Assembly: GCF_041504345.1 (NCBI RefSeq)
Contig: NZ_CP167894.1
Coordinates: forward strand, 1,178,001 to 1,242,000
Length of the DNA stretch: 64,000 bases
Direction: 5' to 3'
DNA from: Vibrio sp. BS-M-Sm-2
GTDB taxonomy: Bacteria > Pseudomonadota > Gammaproteobacteria > Enterobacterales > Vibrionaceae
The position numbers and the translations under genes were made by a program. Within the stretch, counting starts at the first letter, position 1; each line of letters opens with the position of its first letter. Positions 46,767-57,065 of this stretch are shown piece by piece. The notes beneath the pieces are model-generated. The model ran no database searches and was not told the origin of the DNA. It saw nothing but the letters and a program-made list of their open reading frames with translations.

Positions 46767-48062
46767 TTATTTTGCTTGGTCGATAAGAAGACGAGCCAGT
46801 GTGCGAACGCCCATACCCGTTGCGCCTGCCGCCCACTTGTCACTTGCTGACTTACGGTAAGTACCTGCGCAATCCATATGAATCCAACCTTTTTTGTAGT
46901 CATCTACAAAGTAAGAAAGGAACGCAGCCGCTGTACTTGCACCCGGTGTGTAATCGCCCGTGCTGATGTTTGACAGATCAGCAAAGTTTGAAGGCAACAT
47001 ACCACGGTGGAAATCAGCAAGAGGCAGTGGCCATAGGCCTTCTTTCTCTTGGTTTGCCGCCGTCAGCGCTTGGTGAGACAACTCATCGTCGAAGCTTAGT
47101 AGTGCGTGGTAATCATTACCTAATGCATTTTTAGCTGCGCCTGTTAGCGTTGCACAATCGATAATCAACTCAGGATTTTGTGCACTTGCGTACATCAGAC
47201 CATCAGCAAGTACCAAGCGACCTTCCGCATCGGTATTCATGATCTCAACTGTCTTACCATTTTTGTAAGTAATGATGTCGCCAAGCTTCAATGCGCGACC
47301 AGAGATCATGTTCTCTGCGCAACATAGAATAAGCTTGATACGCTTATTCAGACCACGTTCAATCGCTAGACCTAAACCACCAGTAATCGTTGCTGCGCCG
47401 CCCATGTCAGCCTTCATCGCTGTCATGAATTGACCTGGTTTAATGCTGTAGCCGCCCGAATCGAACGTAATACCTTTACCCACTAAGCAAGCAAATACAG
47501 GTGCGTTTTCATCGCCTGTTGGGTTGAAGTCCAGTTGCAGCATTGCTGATGTACGCTCAGAGCCACGGCCTACCGCGTAGATGCCTTCCCAACCTTCAGT
47601 TAGGAGATCTTTGTCTTTAACGATTTTTGCTTTTACTGTGCCCGCTGGCGCCACTGATTTGATGTATTCAGCTGCCATCGTCGCTAATTGACGAGGCGCC
47701 ACTTCTTCAGCGGTTTTGTTGATAATGTCACGCGTCCAGTCAGTTGCACGAATACGAGCTTCAAGCTCAGTTTGATCAGCTTCTGAAAGAGCATCCCATT
47801 CCAATGCATTCTTTTTCTTTGGTCCACGGTAGCCTTGGTAGAAAGCCCAAACGCTTTCTAGATCCCAACCTTCACCACGAAGTGAAACGAATGCGATACC
47901 TTGTCCGTCAAGCGTACGACCAGCACGTTGAACTGCGCCTAGATCGTGGCCTTCACCAATGTGAATGGTCGCTCCTGCTTCTGAGAACGATAAAATAGCT
48001 CTTGCTCCCCACTGAGGCTGGGCAGCTTCTTGACTTAAAAATACTGACATCTGTGTAGACAT
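46767..48062 (-). CDS. pepB: Aminopeptidase PepB
   Basis: Cytosolic M17 (leucyl aminopeptidase family) enzyme that trims N-terminal residues from peptides using two metal ions. The 431 residues have a divergent N-terminal domain and the conserved catalytic half: [32 protein letters not shown], the [14 protein letters not shown] signature and [14 protein letters not shown]. It is the length of PepB rather than PepA. It follows iscX on the same strand but beyond a terminator, so it is probably a separate unit. Confidence 0.95.
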   Translation of the reverse strand: MSTQMSVFLSQEAAQPQWGARAILSFSEAGATIHIGEGHDLGAVQRAGRTLDGQGIAFVSLRGEGWDLESVWAFYQGYRGPKKKNALEWDALSEADQTELEARIRATDWTRDIINKTAEEVAPRQLATMAAEYIKSVAPAGTVKAKIVKDKDLLTEGWEGIYAVGRGSERTSAMLQLDFNPTGDENAPVFACLVGKGITFDSGGYSIKPGQFMTAMKADMGGAATITGGLGLAIERGLNKRIKLILCCAENMISGRALKLGDIITYKNGKTVEIMNTDAEGRLVLADGLMYASAQNPELIIDCATLTGAAKNALGNDYHALLSFDDELSHQALTAANQEKEGLWPLPLADFHRGMLPSNFADLSNISTGDYTPGASTAAAFLSYFVDDYKKGWIHMDCAGTYRKSASDKWAAGATGMGVRTLARLLIDQAK

Positions 48063-48162
48063 GATTTCTCCTTGTCATGAACCACTTTGAGTGTGTGATT
48101 CTGATTATTTTTTATTAGCGCACTGATGTTAGCATTATGTAGGAGGAAAATGTCATTTTGAT

Positions 48163-48186
48163 AAAAAAACGGACCATAAGGTCCGC
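48163..48186 (-). terminator. Terminator of the isc operon
   Basis: CGGACC-ATAA-GGTCCG hairpin followed on the minus strand by seven T residues, with a T run on the plus strand too. It is about 85 bases past the stop of iscX, the last gene of the operon. Confidence 0.88.
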
Positions 48187-48268
48187 TTTTTTTGGTAAGA
48201 ATTGTTAACTTGGCTGCGTTTTATATTTGACTGATACCAACCCGCGACCAAGTAATTAGACAAGAGGA

Positions 48269-48469
48269 TTAATCCATCTCATCCATCCAGCATAAAATAA
48301 TAGCCTCTAAGATTTTCTCATTCGAGTGGTTAGGCTCGTCATCGAACTCTTCAAGGTCTAATACCCATTGGTGTAAATCGGTAAAACGTACCGTTTTAGG
48401 ATCAGTATCAGGGTACAAATCACATAGCTCAATTGCGATATCTCGCGAATCAATCCACTTCAAGCTCAT
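48269..48469 (-). CDS. iscX: Fe-S assembly protein IscX
   Basis: Small acidic protein (66 residues) that binds IscS and modulates iron-sulfur assembly, possibly as an iron sensor or donor. The sequence [42 protein letters not shown] matches IscX (YfhJ) closely. It lies 117 bases after fdx, before the operon terminator, as in E. coli. Confidence 0.95.
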   Translation of the reverse strand: MSLKWIDSRDIAIELCDLYPDTDPKTVRFTDLHQWVLDLEEFDDEPNHSNEKILEAIILCWMDEMD

Positions 48470-48586
48470 AACACTTCCTTATATTTATTAGCGACGCTTG
48501 GTCGCCTTTATGATCTATATTTTAGGCCAGTTTTGTTAAACCGTAATATCAGTCATGGCGAAACCACCATGACCATAGAGAAGTTC

Positions 48587-48925
48587 TTAGTGATCTTCAG
48601 ACGCTAGGTTCAATGTGTACTTTGGAATCTCTACTACAAGATCTTCATTAGCCACTTTTGCTTGGCAACCAAGGCGAGATTCCATCTCTAAGCCCCATGC
48701 TTTATCTAGCATGTCATCTTCTAGATCATCACTCTCTTCTAAAGAATCAAAACCTTCACGAATCACAACGTGACATGTCGTACATGCACATGATTTTTCA
48801 CATGCGTGTTCAATACCAATACCGGCCTTCAGTGCAACATCAAGAACCGTCTCACCAGTTTTTGCTTCTAAAACAGCGCCTTCTGGACATAGATCTTCGT
48901 GAGGTAAAACAATAATCTTTGGCAT
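48587..48925 (-). CDS. fdx: 2Fe-2S ferredoxin of the Isc system
   Basis: Electron carrier for cluster assembly. The 112 residues bear the adrenodoxin-type cluster Cys set CEKSCACTTCHVVI and, later, SRLGCQAKV. Acidic residues (SLEESDDLEDDML) form the partner surface. It lies 20 bases after hscA. Confidence 0.96.
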   Translation of the reverse strand: MPKIIVLPHEDLCPEGAVLEAKTGETVLDVALKAGIGIEHACEKSCACTTCHVVIREGFDSLEESDDLEDDMLDKAWGLEMESRLGCQAKVANEDLVVEIPKYTLNLASEDH

Positions 48926-48945
48926 GTTTATCTATTCTCTAACTA

Positions 48946-50796
48946 TTAAATATTATCGACTGACTGACCTGACAGTGCAGCACGAATTGATTTATCCATA
49001 CGACGAGAAGCAAAGTCTTGACTCGCTTTGTCGGTATTCTTAATTTCTAGTTCAATGGCATCGGCATTATCGCCATTACGCGCTTCAATCAGTGCTTCAA
49101 TCGCTTGAACCAGTTGTTGTTTGCCTTGCTCATCCAGCAGCTCATCGCCATCAGCTTGCATTGCAGCAATTAGGCCTTCAATAACGCGATCCGCTTCTAC
49201 GCGTTGCTCAGCAAGAGCACGCGCTTGCATGTCTTCTTTTGCAAACGTCATCGAGTCTTTCAGCATGCTCGCTACTTCGTTATCACTTAGGCCATAAGAA
49301 GGCTTAACTTGGATTTCAGCTTGAACACCCGTGCTCTTCTCCATAGCGGTGACCGATAGTAGACCATCTGCATCTACTTGGTAAGTCACACGAATATGCG
49401 CCGCACCAGCAGTCATCGGCGGGATACCTTTAAGAGCAAATCGAGCCAGTGAACGACAGTCATCAACCATCTCACGTTCACCTTGAACGGTGTGCACTGT
49501 CATTGCAGTTTGACCGTCTTTGAACGTGGTAAATTCTTGTGCGCGAGCAACTGGGATTGTGGTGTTACGAGGGATGATCTTTTCGACCAAGCCGCCCATG
49601 GTTTCGATGCCAAGAGACAGGGGGATAACGTCCAGTAGCAGCATTTCAGAATCAGGCTTATTACCGACTAAGATATCCGCTTGAATCGATGCACCAATCG
49701 CAACCACTTCATCAGGGTTAATGCTGGTTAATGGCATACGACCAAAGAAGTCACCCACCATTTCACGTACAAGCAATGTACGAGTTGAACCACCCACCAT
49801 CACGACTTCTAGTACTTCATCCGCGTCAACTTCCGCATCTTTCAGTGCACGACGGCATGAAAGCAGTGTTTTCTTAACTAGAGGTTTAATGATCGCTTCG
49901 AACTCATCACGAGTTAATGAACCAGACCAACCTAGTACGTCAACCTCAACGCTTTCCGTTTCAGATAAGCCAATCTTCGCTTCTGTTGCGGCATCGAGAA
50001 GAATACGATTCTGTTCTGCAGTTAGCTCTGATAAGCCCATTTGCTCTTGGAAATGATCCGCAACTAAATGGTCAAAGTCATCGCCGCCTAATGCAGAGTC
50101 GCCGCCTGTTGCTAAAACTTCAAAGACACCTTTAGAAAGGCGTAGGATAGAGATATCAAACGTACCACCACCTAAGTCATAAACAGCAATTACTCCTTCT
50201 TTACCTGAATCCAAGCCGTAAGCAATCGCAGCTGCAGTGGGTTCATTAAGAAGACGTAACACGTGAAGACCAGCAAGTTGCGCCGCGTCTTTCGTACCAG
50301 CACGCTGTGCATCATCAAAGTAAGCAGGAACGGTAATAACAGCACCAGATAACTCGCCACCAAGTGTTGATTCAGCACGTTGACCTAGCGCTCTCAGAAT
50401 GTCTGCTGATACTTGAATTGGGTTCTTGTTGCCTTGTTCTGTGCTAATCACAGGCAGACCATTATCACTTTCTTCAAACTGATATGGCAGAGACGGGTAT
50501 CGCTGTTGGATATCTGACAATGAACGACCGATTAATCGCTTAACTGAGATAATGGTATTTTTAGGATCAGTCTGTGCATTTGCACGAGCTTCATCACCAG
50601 TCGTGTACGACTCTGACGTATAGTGAACAACGGAAGGAAGAATACTGCGACCTTGTTGATCAACCAGTGTGCTCGCCTCACCACTGCGCACTGCCGCAAC
50701 CAATGAGTTTGTTGTACCTAAATCAATACCCACAGCAAGCTTGTGCTGGTGAGGAGCGGCGCTTTGCCCTGGTTCTGCAATCTGAAGTAGTGCCAT
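48946..50796 (-). CDS. hscA: Hsp70-type chaperone HscA
   Basis: Specialised Hsp70 that with HscB releases clusters from IscU in an ATP-dependent cycle. The 616 residues have the ATPase domain ([14 protein letters not shown] near 23, [14 protein letters not shown] near 205, [17 protein letters not shown] near 345) and a shorter substrate domain than DnaK. It begins 22 bases after hscB. Confidence 0.97.
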   Translation of the reverse strand: MALLQIAEPGQSAAPHQHKLAVGIDLGTTNSLVAAVRSGEASTLVDQQGRSILPSVVHYTSESYTTGDEARANAQTDPKNTIISVKRLIGRSLSDIQQRYPSLPYQFEESDNGLPVISTEQGNKNPIQVSADILRALGQRAESTLGGELSGAVITVPAYFDDAQRAGTKDAAQLAGLHVLRLLNEPTAAAIAYGLDSGKEGVIAVYDLGGGTFDISILRLSKGVFEVLATGGDSALGGDDFDHLVADHFQEQMGLSELTAEQNRILLDAATEAKIGLSETESVEVDVLGWSGSLTRDEFEAIIKPLVKKTLLSCRRALKDAEVDADEVLEVVMVGGSTRTLLVREMVGDFFGRMPLTSINPDEVVAIGASIQADILVGNKPDSEMLLLDVIPLSLGIETMGGLVEKIIPRNTTIPVARAQEFTTFKDGQTAMTVHTVQGEREMVDDCRSLARFALKGIPPMTAGAAHIRVTYQVDADGLLSVTAMEKSTGVQAEIQVKPSYGLSDNEVASMLKDSMTFAKEDMQARALAEQRVEADRVIEGLIAAMQADGDELLDEQGKQQLVQAIEALIEARNGDNADAIELEIKNTDKASQDFASRRMDKSIRAALSGQSVDNI

Positions 50797-50818
50797 GGAT
50801 GTGTCCTTGTTATACGAA

Positions 50819-51334
50819 CTAGCCGATCAGACGATCTTCAACTAACTCGATTTCATTCTTTAATTTTGCAATAAACTTAAGCTTTCTTACTCGGTCTGCA
50901 GCTTCTAACCAAGCTTCGCTGTCGAGTTCTTGTTGGATAGCGCTTAATTGTTGTTTATACATTTTGCTAACCTTTCCTTCAAATGCAAACAAAGCATCTT
51001 CAGGTTCAGAACTGTCGGCGATCTCTTCAAGCTCTTCACGCAATTCCATTTGCTCCATTAGGAACATAGGATCTTGCATGGTCTGCTGCTCGCCGCGAAT
51101 ATCCTCACCATGTTGCACTAACAGGTATTCAGCTCGGCTGATTGGATTCTTCAACACCTGGTACGCATCGTTAATTTGCGCAGCTTTTTGCACGGCTAAT
51201 AGGCGATCACGCTCAGAAGCTGTGGCAAATTTATCAGGGTGGAATTGGCGTTGCAGATCTCTAAACTGAGAAGAAAGAAGGCTACCATCCAGTTGAAACT
51301 GAAGTGGTAGCCCAAATAATTCGAAATGATTCAT
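50819..51334 (-). CDS. hscB: Co-chaperone HscB
   Basis: J-domain protein that brings IscU to HscA. The 171 residues have the J domain with the HPD motif ([11 protein letters not shown] near 32) and a C-terminal helical IscU-binding domain. The opening [15 protein letters not shown] is typical. It follows iscA by 84 bases. Confidence 0.97.
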   Translation of the reverse strand: MNHFELFGLPLQFQLDGSLLSSQFRDLQRQFHPDKFATASERDRLLAVQKAAQINDAYQVLKNPISRAEYLLVQHGEDIRGEQQTMQDPMFLMEQMELREELEEIADSSEPEDALFAFEGKVSKMYKQQLSAIQQELDSEAWLEAADRVRKLKFIAKLKNEIELVEDRLIG

Positions 51335-51418
51335 GTAACGGTGGTCCTAAGTTTAGGCTCTTTAAACAGAGCCTAATTTTATTCTTCGCTCACTATAAAC
51401 GCTCTACGATTGAGGCGT

Positions 51419-51742
51419 TTATACATTGAAGCTCTCACCACAACCACATTCGCCTTTCGCGTTCGGGTTGTTGAATTCAAAACCTTCGTTTAGGCCTTCT
51501 TTTACGTAATCAAGCTCAGTACCGTCTAGGTAAACTAGGCTCTTTGGATCAATGATGACCTTAACACCTGAATGCTCGAACACTTCGTCTTCTTCGTTAA
51601 GCTCATCAACGAATTCCAGTACATACGCCATACCCGAACAGCCAGTAGTTTTTACCGCTAAGCGCAACCCGATACCTTTACCTCGGTTATCTAGGAAAGC
51701 TTGAACTCGGCTTGCTGCCGTATCTGTCATGGTGATGGCCAT
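51419..51742 (-). CDS. iscA: Iron-sulfur carrier IscA
   Basis: A-type carrier moving clusters to apoproteins. The 107 residues have the three conserved Cys: [16 protein letters not shown] and the C-terminal [11 protein letters not shown]. It lies 98 bases after iscU. Confidence 0.97.
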   Translation of the reverse strand: MAITMTDTAASRVQAFLDNRGKGIGLRLAVKTTGCSGMAYVLEFVDELNEEDEVFEHSGVKVIIDPKSLVYLDGTELDYVKEGLNEGFEFNNPNAKGECGCGESFNV

Positions 51743-51840
51743 ACTACAACCTTGTGTTTTATATAAATTGAGAACTCAGGGGGAGCACAAAGGATGCTCC
51801 CAAATATTACTTTTTTGAAGTGATTACGTTGTAGAAGCGA

Positions 51841-52218
51841 TTAGTGCTTCTTTTTGTAATCCGCAACTGCTGCTTTGATTGCATCTTCAGCAAGAATTGA
51901 ACAGTGAACTTTCACTGGTGGCAATTCTAGTTCTTCTGCAATTTCAGAGTTTTTGATAGCCGCTGCTTCATCAATACTCTTACCTTTAACCCACTCAGTT
52001 ACTAGTGAGCTAGAAGCGATTGCGCTACCGCAACCGTAAGTCTTGAATTTTGCGTCTTCAATAATACCTTCTGCAGATACTTTGATTTGCAGTTTCATTA
52101 CGTCACCACAAGCTGGTGCGCCAACCATGCCGCTACCTACACTTGGGTCTTCTTTATCAAACGAACCTACGTTACGTGGGTTTTCGTAGTGATCAATTAC
52201 TTTTTCGCTATATGCCAT
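51841..52218 (-). CDS. iscU: Iron-sulfur scaffold IscU
   Basis: Scaffold on which the 2Fe-2S cluster is built from IscS sulfur. The 125 residues hold the three cluster Cys, in GAPACGDVMKL, KTYGCGSAIASSS and the later VHCSILAEDAI, together with the HscA-recognition LPPVK motif (ELPPVKVHCS). It is 33 bases after iscS. Confidence 0.98.
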   Translation of the reverse strand: MAYSEKVIDHYENPRNVGSFDKEDPSVGSGMVGAPACGDVMKLQIKVSAEGIIEDAKFKTYGCGSAIASSSLVTEWVKGKSIDEAAAIKNSEIAEELELPPVKVHCSILAEDAIKAAVADYKKKH

Positions 52219-52251
52219 GATAGTTACCTCGAATCCTCTATTTCCGTGAGA

Positions 52252-53466
52252 TTAGTGATGAGCCCACTCAACTGTGTTCAAATCAATCCCTTCTTTATAC
52301 ATATCCCATAGAGGAGACATGTCGCGTAATTTGTTTACCGCTACACGGATTTGTGCAATCGCGTAGTCGATTTCTTCTTCCGTTGTGAAACGGCCGAATG
52401 AGAAACGTACTGAGCTGTGTGCCAGTTCATCGTTCAGACCAAGAGCACGAAGAACGTATGAAGGCTCTAGGCTTGCTGATGTACATGCAGAACCTGATGA
52501 TACTGCTAGGTCTTTTAGAGACATAAGCAGAGATTCACCTTCAACGAAAGCAAAGCTCACGTTTAGGTTGTGTGGTACACGTTGGTCTATGTCACCGTTT
52601 ACCGTTACCGCTTCTAGATCTTGAACACCTTTCAATAGGCGCTCACGAAGTGCTAGTGCGTGATCGTAATCTTTCTGCATGTCTTGCTTAGCAACAGCAC
52701 AAGCTTCGCCCATACCCACGATTTGGTGAGTAGCAAGCGTACCTGAACGGAAACCACGCTCATGACCGCCGCCGTGCATTTGTGCTTCAAGACGAATACG
52801 TGGCTTACGACGAACGTAAAGTGCACCGATACCTTTAGGGCCATACATTTTGTGAGCTGAAAGTGAGATTAGGTCAACTTTCATCTCTTGTACGTCTAGT
52901 GGGATTTTACCCGCAGACTGAGCCGCATCAACGTGGAAGATGATCTTGCGTGAACGACATAGTTCGCCGATTGCAGAGATATCTTGGATTACACCAATCT
53001 CGTTGTTAACGTGCATGATAGAAACTAGAACAGTGTCTTCACGCATTGCAGCTTGTAGCTTGTCTAGATCGATGATGCCGTTTGCTTCTGGCTCAAGGTA
53101 AGTTACCTCAAAACCTTCACGCTCTAGTTGGCGACATGGATCAAGAACCGCTTTGTGTTCTGTTTTGCACGTAATTACGTGCTTACCTTTCTTCTCGTAA
53201 AAGTGCGCTGCACCTTTAATAGCAAGGTTATCTGACTCTGTAGCACCAGAAGTGAAAACAATTTCACGTGGGTCTGCATTTAGTAGGTCAGCAATTTGCT
53301 CACGAGCATTATCTACTGCTTCTTCTGCCTGCCAGCCGTAACGGTGTGAACGAGATGCAGGGTTACCGAAGTTACCGTCCATCGTCATGCACTGAACCAT
53401 TTTCTCAGCAACTCGTGGATCGACTGGGCATGTAGCTGAATAGTCAAAGTAAATAGGCAGTTTCAT
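52252..53466 (-). CDS. iscS: Cysteine desulfurase IscS
   Basis: PLP enzyme that takes sulfur from cysteine for iron-sulfur clusters and for thiolated tRNA and cofactors. The 404 residues show [49 protein letters not shown] with the PLP Lys, and [21 protein letters not shown] with the active-site Cys. It lies 27 bases after iscR. Confidence 0.98.
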   Translation of the reverse strand: MKLPIYFDYSATCPVDPRVAEKMVQCMTMDGNFGNPASRSHRYGWQAEEAVDNAREQIADLLNADPREIVFTSGATESDNLAIKGAAHFYEKKGKHVITCKTEHKAVLDPCRQLEREGFEVTYLEPEANGIIDLDKLQAAMREDTVLVSIMHVNNEIGVIQDISAIGELCRSRKIIFHVDAAQSAGKIPLDVQEMKVDLISLSAHKMYGPKGIGALYVRRKPRIRLEAQMHGGGHERGFRSGTLATHQIVGMGEACAVAKQDMQKDYDHALALRERLLKGVQDLEAVTVNGDIDQRVPHNLNVSFAFVEGESLLMSLKDLAVSSGSACTSASLEPSYVLRALGLNDELAHSSVRFSFGRFTTEEEIDYAIAQIRVAVNKLRDMSPLWDMYKEGIDLNTVEWAHH

Positions 53467-53493
53467 TTTCTACTCCAATGTAAAAACTGACCG

Positions 53494-54015
53494 CTAAGAG
53501 CGGGCATTAACACCGTGAGGTGCTGCACTAATCGTTGTAGTGCTCGTATTTTTATGTGCAAAACCATTATTAACCGCAAGATCGATATCTTGGCGATCAG
53601 AAATTTCTAAAACTTCGTTATCTTTCATTAGCTCACCGAGCGTAATGTCGTTTAAGAAGCTGCTGATTCGGGAGCTTAAATCACGCCATAGAGTGTGAGT
53701 TAAACAACGACTACCACCTTGGCAATCTGCTCGACCGTGACACTTAGTCGCATCCACTGATTCGTCTACTGCTGCAATCACAGTTCCGACAGCGATGTCG
53801 CTCGCTTCAGCACCTAAACGGTAACCACCACCAGGGCCGCGAACACTAGCAACTAAGCCAGCTTTACGTAACTTAGAAAATAGTTGCTCTAAGTAAGATA
53901 ACGAGATGCCTTGTCGCTCTGAAATGTCAGCCAGAGGAACTGGGCTTTTTTGCGAATGCAGTGCTACATCTAGCATAGCTGTTACCGCATATCTTCCTTT
54001 AGATGTAAGTTTCAT
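53494..54015 (-). CDS. iscR: Iron-sulfur cluster regulator IscR
   Basis: Rrf2-family regulator that, with a 2Fe-2S cluster, represses the isc operon. The 173 residues have a winged helix N-terminus ([19 protein letters not shown], then [20 protein letters not shown]) and the cluster ligands in [19 protein letters not shown] (three Cys and a His). ATG at 54015 is chosen because [11 protein letters not shown] is the invariant family start; the open frame extends six codons upstream. It is the first gene of iscRSUA-hscBA-fdx-iscX. Confidence 0.97.
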   Translation of the reverse strand: MKLTSKGRYAVTAMLDVALHSQKSPVPLADISERQGISLSYLEQLFSKLRKAGLVASVRGPGGGYRLGAEASDIAVGTVIAAVDESVDATKCHGRADCQGGSRCLTHTLWRDLSSRISSFLNDITLGELMKDNEVLEISDRQDIDLAVNNGFAHKNTSTTTISAAPHGVNARS

Positions 54016-54057
54016 ATCACACCGTATCCACATTGTTTATGTGGTTGGAATCTTCCC

Positions 54058-54082
54058 ATACCCGACTAAATTGGTCAAGTAT
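54058..54082 (-). promoter_or_regulatory. IscR type 1 binding site (promoter-proximal)
   Basis: A 25-base imperfect palindrome 43 bases upstream of the iscR start. On the minus strand it begins ATACTTGACC and ends AGTCGGGTAT. By my recollection of the consensus it differs at one position, a C for T after GAC. It contains a TTGACC word that could be a -35 element. Confidence 0.7.
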
Positions 54083-54107
54083 TTAGTTGACTATTTTAGT
54101 CAGGTAT
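54083..54107 (-). promoter_or_regulatory. Second IscR type 1 binding site (distal)
   Basis: A second 25-base site directly abuts the first. On the minus strand it begins ATACCTGACT and ends AGTCAACTAA, again about one base from consensus. Two side-by-side sites are the layout of the E. coli iscR promoter, where the holo-protein represses. Confidence 0.65.
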
Positions 54108-54131
54108 TCACCCTTAACTATTGTATGGGCT

Positions 54132-54860
54132 TTATTTGTCGTTTTTGCTCTTCTCAATCGAAGTCAAAATACCGCGAAGCGTGTTGATTTCTTGCAGTTC
54201 TGGACGAGCACGACTAAATAGACGACGTAGCTTGTTCATCACCTGACCCGGCTTATCCTTAGAGATAAATTGGGTATCGATGATCACTTTTTCAAGGTGT
54301 TCATAGAACATTTCTAGTTCATCGTGACGTGGGTACTCATCTTGTTGCTGTGGCTGATATTGGCTAGCCACCATATCAAGGTGTGCAACACGTACTTCGT
54401 AGCTGAGTGTCTGTACTGCCATTGCTAGGTTTAGCGAGCTGTATTCCGGGTTAGCCGGAATGCATACATGGTAATGACACTTCTGAAGTTCATCATTAGT
54501 TAAGCCAGTACGTTCACGGCCAAATACTAATGCTACTGGGTGCTTCTGACCTTCAACCGCAAACTTTTCACCACACTCACGAGGCTCAAGCATTGGCCAT
54601 TCAAGCGTACGAGAGCGAGCACTTGAACCAACAACCAAGCCACAGTCTTTTACTGCTTCTTCAAGAGTAGAAACAATCGTCGCGTTTTCTGCGATGTCAC
54701 CTGCACCAGCAGCCAGTGCTAAGGTCTGCTCGTCAACTTCACATTGAGGGTCTACAAGAACTAATTGACTCAAACCCATCACTTTCATTGCGCGAGCTGC
54801 TGATCCGATATTTCCCGAATGAGACGTACCAACCAGAACGACTTTTACATTGTCTAACAT
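54132..54860 (-). CDS. trmJ: tRNA (Cm32/Um32) methyltransferase TrmJ
   Basis: SPOUT-class enzyme that 2'-O-methylates position 32 of tRNAs. The 242 residues start [30 protein letters not shown] and have the SAM-knot motifs [16 protein letters not shown] and [17 protein letters not shown], then a helical tail. ATG at 54860 fits the family start; a GTG five codons upstream is possible. The divergent suhB begins 181 bases away, the same pair order as E. coli. Confidence 0.95.
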   Translation of the reverse strand: MLDNVKVVLVGTSHSGNIGSAARAMKVMGLSQLVLVDPQCEVDEQTLALAAGAGDIAENATIVSTLEEAVKDCGLVVGSSARSRTLEWPMLEPRECGEKFAVEGQKHPVALVFGRERTGLTNDELQKCHYHVCIPANPEYSSLNLAMAVQTLSYEVRVAHLDMVASQYQPQQQDEYPRHDELEMFYEHLEKVIIDTQFISKDKPGQVMNKLRRLFSRARPELQEINTLRGILTSIEKSKNDK

Positions 54861-54986
54861 GCTATATGACACCACTTTAAAAATAATCGCGAGATATTAA
54901 CACATAGCAAAGTAAAATGGTCAGACCCTTCGCGGAATGTGAAACCAAGAGTTCAAAAAATAACCACTTCCCTTTTGGTAAAACTT

Positions 54987-55004
54987 TGGTATACTCGCCG
55001 CCGC
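54987..55004 (+). promoter_or_regulatory. suhB promoter, extended -10 with GC-rich discriminator
   Basis: TGGTATACT is an extended -10 element (TGnTATACT), followed by CGCCGCCGC, a GC-rich discriminator like those of rRNA promoters. No good -35 is visible. The expected start near 55002 gives a leader of about 40 bases. GC-rich discriminators are associated with stringent control. Confidence 0.5.
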
Positions 55005-55011
55005 TTTAAAT

Positions 55012-55023
55012 TGTTCTTTAACA
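55012..55023 (+). promoter_or_regulatory. boxA-like element in the suhB leader
   Basis: TGTTCTTTAACA differs from the rRNA-operon boxA TGCTCTTTAACA at one base. It ends 18 bases before the suhB start, next to the ribosome binding region. boxA binds NusB/NusE, and SuhB is part of that Nus complex, so autoregulation is plausible; E. coli suhB is known to be controlled this way. Confidence 0.65.
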
Positions 55024-55041
55024 TCTTGTGGGAAAAACCAT

Positions 55042-55845
55042 ATGCATCCAATGCTAAACATTGCGATACGCGCTGCGCGTAAAGCTGGCAACCATATTGC
55101 TAAATCTCTAGAAACAACTGATAAGATCGAATCGTCTCTAAAAGGTAACAACGATTACGTTACTAACATTGCTCAAGAAGCTGAGTACATGATTATTGAG
55201 ACAATCAAAGCATCTTACCCAGAGCACAGCATTATTTCTGAAGAGAAAGGCCTGACTGAAGGTAAAGACTCTGACGTACAATGGATCGTTGACCCACTAG
55301 ATGGCACCAACAACTTTGTAAAAGGTTTCCCTCACTTCTCTGTATCTATCGCTGTTCGTATGAACGGTCGTACAGAAGTTGCTTGTGTTTATGACCCAAT
55401 GCTAAACGAGCTATTTACAGCTCAACGTGGCGCTGGCGCTCAACTTAACAACGCTCGTATGCGTGTTACTCAACTAAAAGACCTTCAAGGTACTGTTCTA
55501 GCGACTGGTTTCCCATTCAAGCAAAAACAACACTCTGAATCTTTCATGAAGATCATCTCTGGTCTATTCATTGACTGTGCTGATTTCCGTCGTACAGGTT
55601 CTCCTGCTCTTGACCTATGTTACCTAGCAGCTGGCCGTGTTGATGGTTACCTAGAACTTGGCCTTAAGCCATGGGATCTAGCAGCTGGCGACCTAATCGC
55701 TCGTGAAGCTGGTGCTATCATGACTGACTTTGCTGGCGGTACTGATTACATGACTTCTGGTAATGTTGTTGCTTCAAGCGCACGTGGTGTTAAGTCTATT
55801 CTTAAGCACGTTCGTGAGAACGCTAACGAAGGTATGCTGAAGTAA
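55042..55845 (+). CDS. suhB: Inositol monophosphatase/Nus factor SuhB
   Basis: Inositol-1-phosphatase fold protein whose main role in E. coli is as a component of the rRNA antitermination complex. The 267 residues contain SEEKG (metal Glu), WIVDPLDGTNNFVKGFPHFSVSIAV (the DPLDGT motif with metal Asp residues) and GLKPWDLAAGDLIAREAGA, so the phosphatase site is intact. Codons are those of a highly expressed gene. It is divergent from trmJ and has its own terminator. Confidence 0.97.
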   Translation: MHPMLNIAIRAARKAGNHIAKSLETTDKIESSLKGNNDYVTNIAQEAEYMIIETIKASYPEHSIISEEKGLTEGKDSDVQWIVDPLDGTNNFVKGFPHFSVSIAVRMNGRTEVACVYDPMLNELFTAQRGAGAQLNNARMRVTQLKDLQGTVLATGFPFKQKQHSESFMKIISGLFIDCADFRRTGSPALDLCYLAAGRVDGYLELGLKPWDLAAGDLIAREAGAIMTDFAGGTDYMTSGNVVASSARGVKSILKHVRENANEGMLK

Positions 55846-55892
55846 TTCAGACCTTACGTTAAAGCTCTCTTATAGCAGAGCGTAGAAATTCT

Positions 55893-55919
55893 AAAGCCTC
55901 GCGATTGCGAGGCTTTTTT
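55893..55919 (+). terminator. Intrinsic terminator of suhB
   Basis: Ten-base arms AAAGCCTCGC and GCGAGGCTTT around a GATT loop, followed by TTT. It is about 48 bases past the suhB stop. Confidence 0.9.
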
Positions 55920-56043
55920 GTATCTGCGATTCCAAGATGCGAGATGCGAGATTGATATGCGAGCAGAATAGCGCTTAAGACATTAAGTGCAACTCACTTC
56001 GACCGTAAAATTTGTATTGAGTTTTCCTACAAAATGCAGGCAT

Positions 56044-56073
56044 AAAAAAACCGCTAGTTACCTAGCGGTTTTT
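56044..56073. terminator. Terminator of the secDF operon
   Basis: Arms CCGCTAG and CTAGCGG around TTAC, flanked by A and T runs (seven T residues follow on the minus strand). It sits 31 bases past the secF stop and could also act as a second terminator for suhB. Confidence 0.85.
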
Positions 56074-56103
56074 CTGGTTTAGCGAAACTTGTTAAGCCAA
56101 GGC

Positions 56104-57051
56104 CTAAGGCATTTCGTCAAACTCTTCACCTTCTTTTTCTACTTGTGGTGGCATTAGGTGTTCACGCGTAATACCCAACTTCATTGCTAGTGCAGATGCA
56201 ACGTAGATAGAAGAGTAAGTACCAACAGTAATACCGAGTAGAAGTGCAGTTGCGAATCCGTGAATCATAGCGCCGCCCTGAACGAACAGTGCGATAACTA
56301 CGAATAACGTTGTACCAGAAGTGATCAATGTACGGCTCAATGTTTGTGTGATTGAGCTGTTTAGTACTTCAGGTGCTTCGCCTTTACGCATCTTACGGAA
56401 GTTCTCACGAATACGGTCAAATACAACGATGGTATCATTGAGGGAATAACCGACTACCGTTAGCAATGCCGCGACAATGGTTAAGTCCACTTCGATTTGC
56501 ATCATCGAGAACACACCCAGTGTGATGATAACATCGTGCGCCAATGCTAATACCGCACCCGCCGCCAAACGCCATTCGAATCGCGCTGACACGTAGATCA
56601 AGATACAGATAAGAGAAACTAGGATAGCAAGGCCACCCGCTTCTGTTAATTCGTCACCCACGTTAGGACCAACGAACTCGATACGACGCATTTCAACTTG
56701 CTCACCAGTACCGCTCTCAATCGCAGAAAGGATTTGGTTACCAAGCGTTTCGCCCGCTACGCCATCACGTGGACGTAAACGAACCATTACATCACGAGCT
56801 GAACCGAAGTTCTGTACCGTTGCATCACCAAAGCCTTCTGCTTCTAGTGCACTACGGATATCAGGAAGATGTGCCGGTTGTTCAAAACCAACTTCAATCA
56901 GAGTACCGCCAGTAAAATCTAGCCCCCAGTTCAACGATTTCGTTGTTAGGGTGAAGATAGCAGTACCAATCATCAAGATAGAAAAAACAAAGGCAACCTT
57001 TGACCAACGCATAAAGTCGATCATTTTGTCTGCTTTTAGAATCTGAAACAT
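56104..57051 (-). CDS. secF: Protein translocase subunit SecF
   Basis: RND-family partner of SecD that uses the proton (or, in Vibrio, sodium) gradient to pull proteins through SecYEG. The 315 residues include one N-terminal helix, a periplasmic domain (LNWGLDFTGGTLIEVGFEQP) and five C-terminal helices with LTIVAALLTVVGYSLNDTIVVFDRIREN, the conserved core. The C-terminal tail is acidic (EKEGEEFDEMP). It follows secD by 14 bases. Confidence 0.97.
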   Translation of the reverse strand: MFQILKADKMIDFMRWSKVAFVFSILMIGTAIFTLTTKSLNWGLDFTGGTLIEVGFEQPAHLPDIRSALEAEGFGDATVQNFGSARDVMVRLRPRDGVAGETLGNQILSAIESGTGEQVEMRRIEFVGPNVGDELTEAGGLAILVSLICILIYVSARFEWRLAAGAVLALAHDVIITLGVFSMMQIEVDLTIVAALLTVVGYSLNDTIVVFDRIRENFRKMRKGEAPEVLNSSITQTLSRTLITSGTTLFVVIALFVQGGAMIHGFATALLLGITVGTYSSIYVASALAMKLGITREHLMPPQVEKEGEEFDEMP

Positions 57052-57065
57052 ATTAATTCCTAGCC

